NCBI GenBank assembly: GCA_022561215.1
Contig: JADFRQ010000033.1
Coordinates: forward strand, 1 to 33,364
Direction of reading: 5' to 3'
Length of the DNA stretch: 33,364 nucleotides
DNA from: Chloroflexota bacterium
GTDB taxonomy: Bacteria; Chloroflexota; Anaerolineae; Anaerolineales; E44-bin32
Shown one piece after another: positions 32,892-33,364 of this stretch. The first letter of the stretch is position 1, and each line of letters opens with the position of its first letter. The position numbers were made by a program, and so were the translations under genes. A model generated the notes under the pieces. The model did no database searches and had not been told where the DNA came from. It saw only the letters and a program-made list of their open reading frames with translations.

Positions 32892-33364
32892 ATGACCTAC
32901 GGTCTCACTCGCCGGCAGGCGCTTGAAGTTGTAGATAAAATACGCACGGTCATCCAGGCCTACTTTCGCGAAAACAATCTGACCTATGCAATTTTTGGCA
33001 AGTCGGAGGGGCTAGATAGTTCCGTTATTGCTGGATTGTTAAGCGAGTTGGAAGGCGTAAAGCCAATTGGGGTCTTGATGCCCTGTGAATCGGGGCCCGA
33101 AGTTGAACGGATTGCACGTTTGGTGCTTGAGCACTTCAAGATACCCTCCATCAAGGTAGATTTAACGTCTGAATATCACACGCTCGTGGAGCGTTTTTAT
33201 TCATCCGGTGCAATACAAGATCAGCTGCTGAGCGTGATTCGGGATTATGAAGACGACGATCTGCTTGAGTACATGACGGAACGAAAACCTTATGCGGCGG
33301 GCAATATCAAAGTGCGCTTGCGAATGATCACCCTCTACCACATCGCTCAACTCACCGGAGGCCT
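32892..33364 (+). CDS. NAD-synthase-like ATP-pyrophosphatase, 3' end beyond window
   Basis: An open frame of 157 codons without stop at the window edge. It begins MTYGLTRRQALEVVDKIR and has the N-type ATP-pyrophosphatase loop as FGKSEGLDSSVIAGLL near residues 35-50, where the usual SGGxDSS carries Glu for the second Gly. YAAGNIKVRLRMITLYHIAQ near 133-152 matches the GN-x-x-AR-RM segment of ammonia-dependent NAD synthase (NadE). There is no N-terminal glutaminase domain. These enzymes adenylate a carboxylate and swap AMP for ammonia. The position one base after the dehydrogenase, which makes a sugar carboxylate, suggests a role in uronamide formation rather than NAD synthesis. Ordinary NadE remains possible. 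Confidence 0.75.
   Translation, partial: MTYGLTRRQALEVVDKIRTVIQAYFRENNLTYAIFGKSEGLDSSVIAGLLSELEGVKPIGVLMPCESGPEVERIARLVLEHFKIPSIKVDLTSEYHTLVERFYSSGAIQDQLLSVIRDYEDDDLLEYMTERKPYAAGNIKVRLRMITLYHIAQLTGG

Overview
The window looks like a contig from a bacterium of the Chloroflexota, most likely Anaerolineae-like. This is an inference from gene content and style: a substrate-binding lipoprotein with a Val/Glu-rich linker after the lipobox, many small lipoproteins, an ATP-cone/uridine-kinase fusion, mixed base composition near 50% G+C, and many short palindromic repeats between genes. No rRNA, tRNA, CRISPR array, transposase or phage gene was seen.

Left part (1-5055). The 3' part of a fused two-domain ABC permease and its ATPase (FbpB/FbpC-like, + strand) are followed by a small HAD phosphatase (+). 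A convergent pair on the - strand follows, a Cof-type HAD phosphatase coupled by an ATGA overlap to a sugar-isomerase-like TIM barrel. The first ~110 bases do not fit the permease and may be a chimeric contig end.

Central import locus (5559-13602, all - strand). The order of transcription is substrate-binding lipoprotein, MalF-like permease, MalG-like permease, MsmX/UgpC-like ATPase, ScyD-like beta-propeller lipoprotein, and an unknown 238-aa protein joined by a TAATG overlap. Next, behind its own possible promoter, is a two-domain protein in which a HAD domain is fused to a GDPD/FAM151-like TIM-barrel domain. The set suggests import and intracellular processing of a sugar or sugar-phosphate ester; the substrate cannot be read from sequence.

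Middle (14116-22083). Here lie an ArsR-type repressor and SRPBCC protein pair whose start codon sits in a 24-bp palindrome, an ATP-cone plus uridine-kinase-like fusion, an MFS exporter, a small lipoprotein, a sialidase-like lipoprotein gene cut by one in-frame TAG, and a DUF3179 lipoprotein. The gaps between these genes hold several families of short dispersed repeats.

Right part (22257-33364) is a surface-glycan locus. Three membrane glycosyltransferases (GT87-like, a large GT39/PMT-like one, a second GT39-like one) run on the - strand. Divergent from them, on the + strand, are an O-antigen-ligase/TPR protein, a degenerate remnant of a second copy of its C-terminus, a GDP-mannose 3,5-epimerase-like enzyme, a nucleotide-sugar 6-dehydrogenase, and the start of a NAD-synthase-like amide ligase one base after the dehydrogenase. 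The most attractive hypothesis is that the last enzyme amidates the uronate made by the dehydrogenase, giving a uronamide sugar for the surface polymer.
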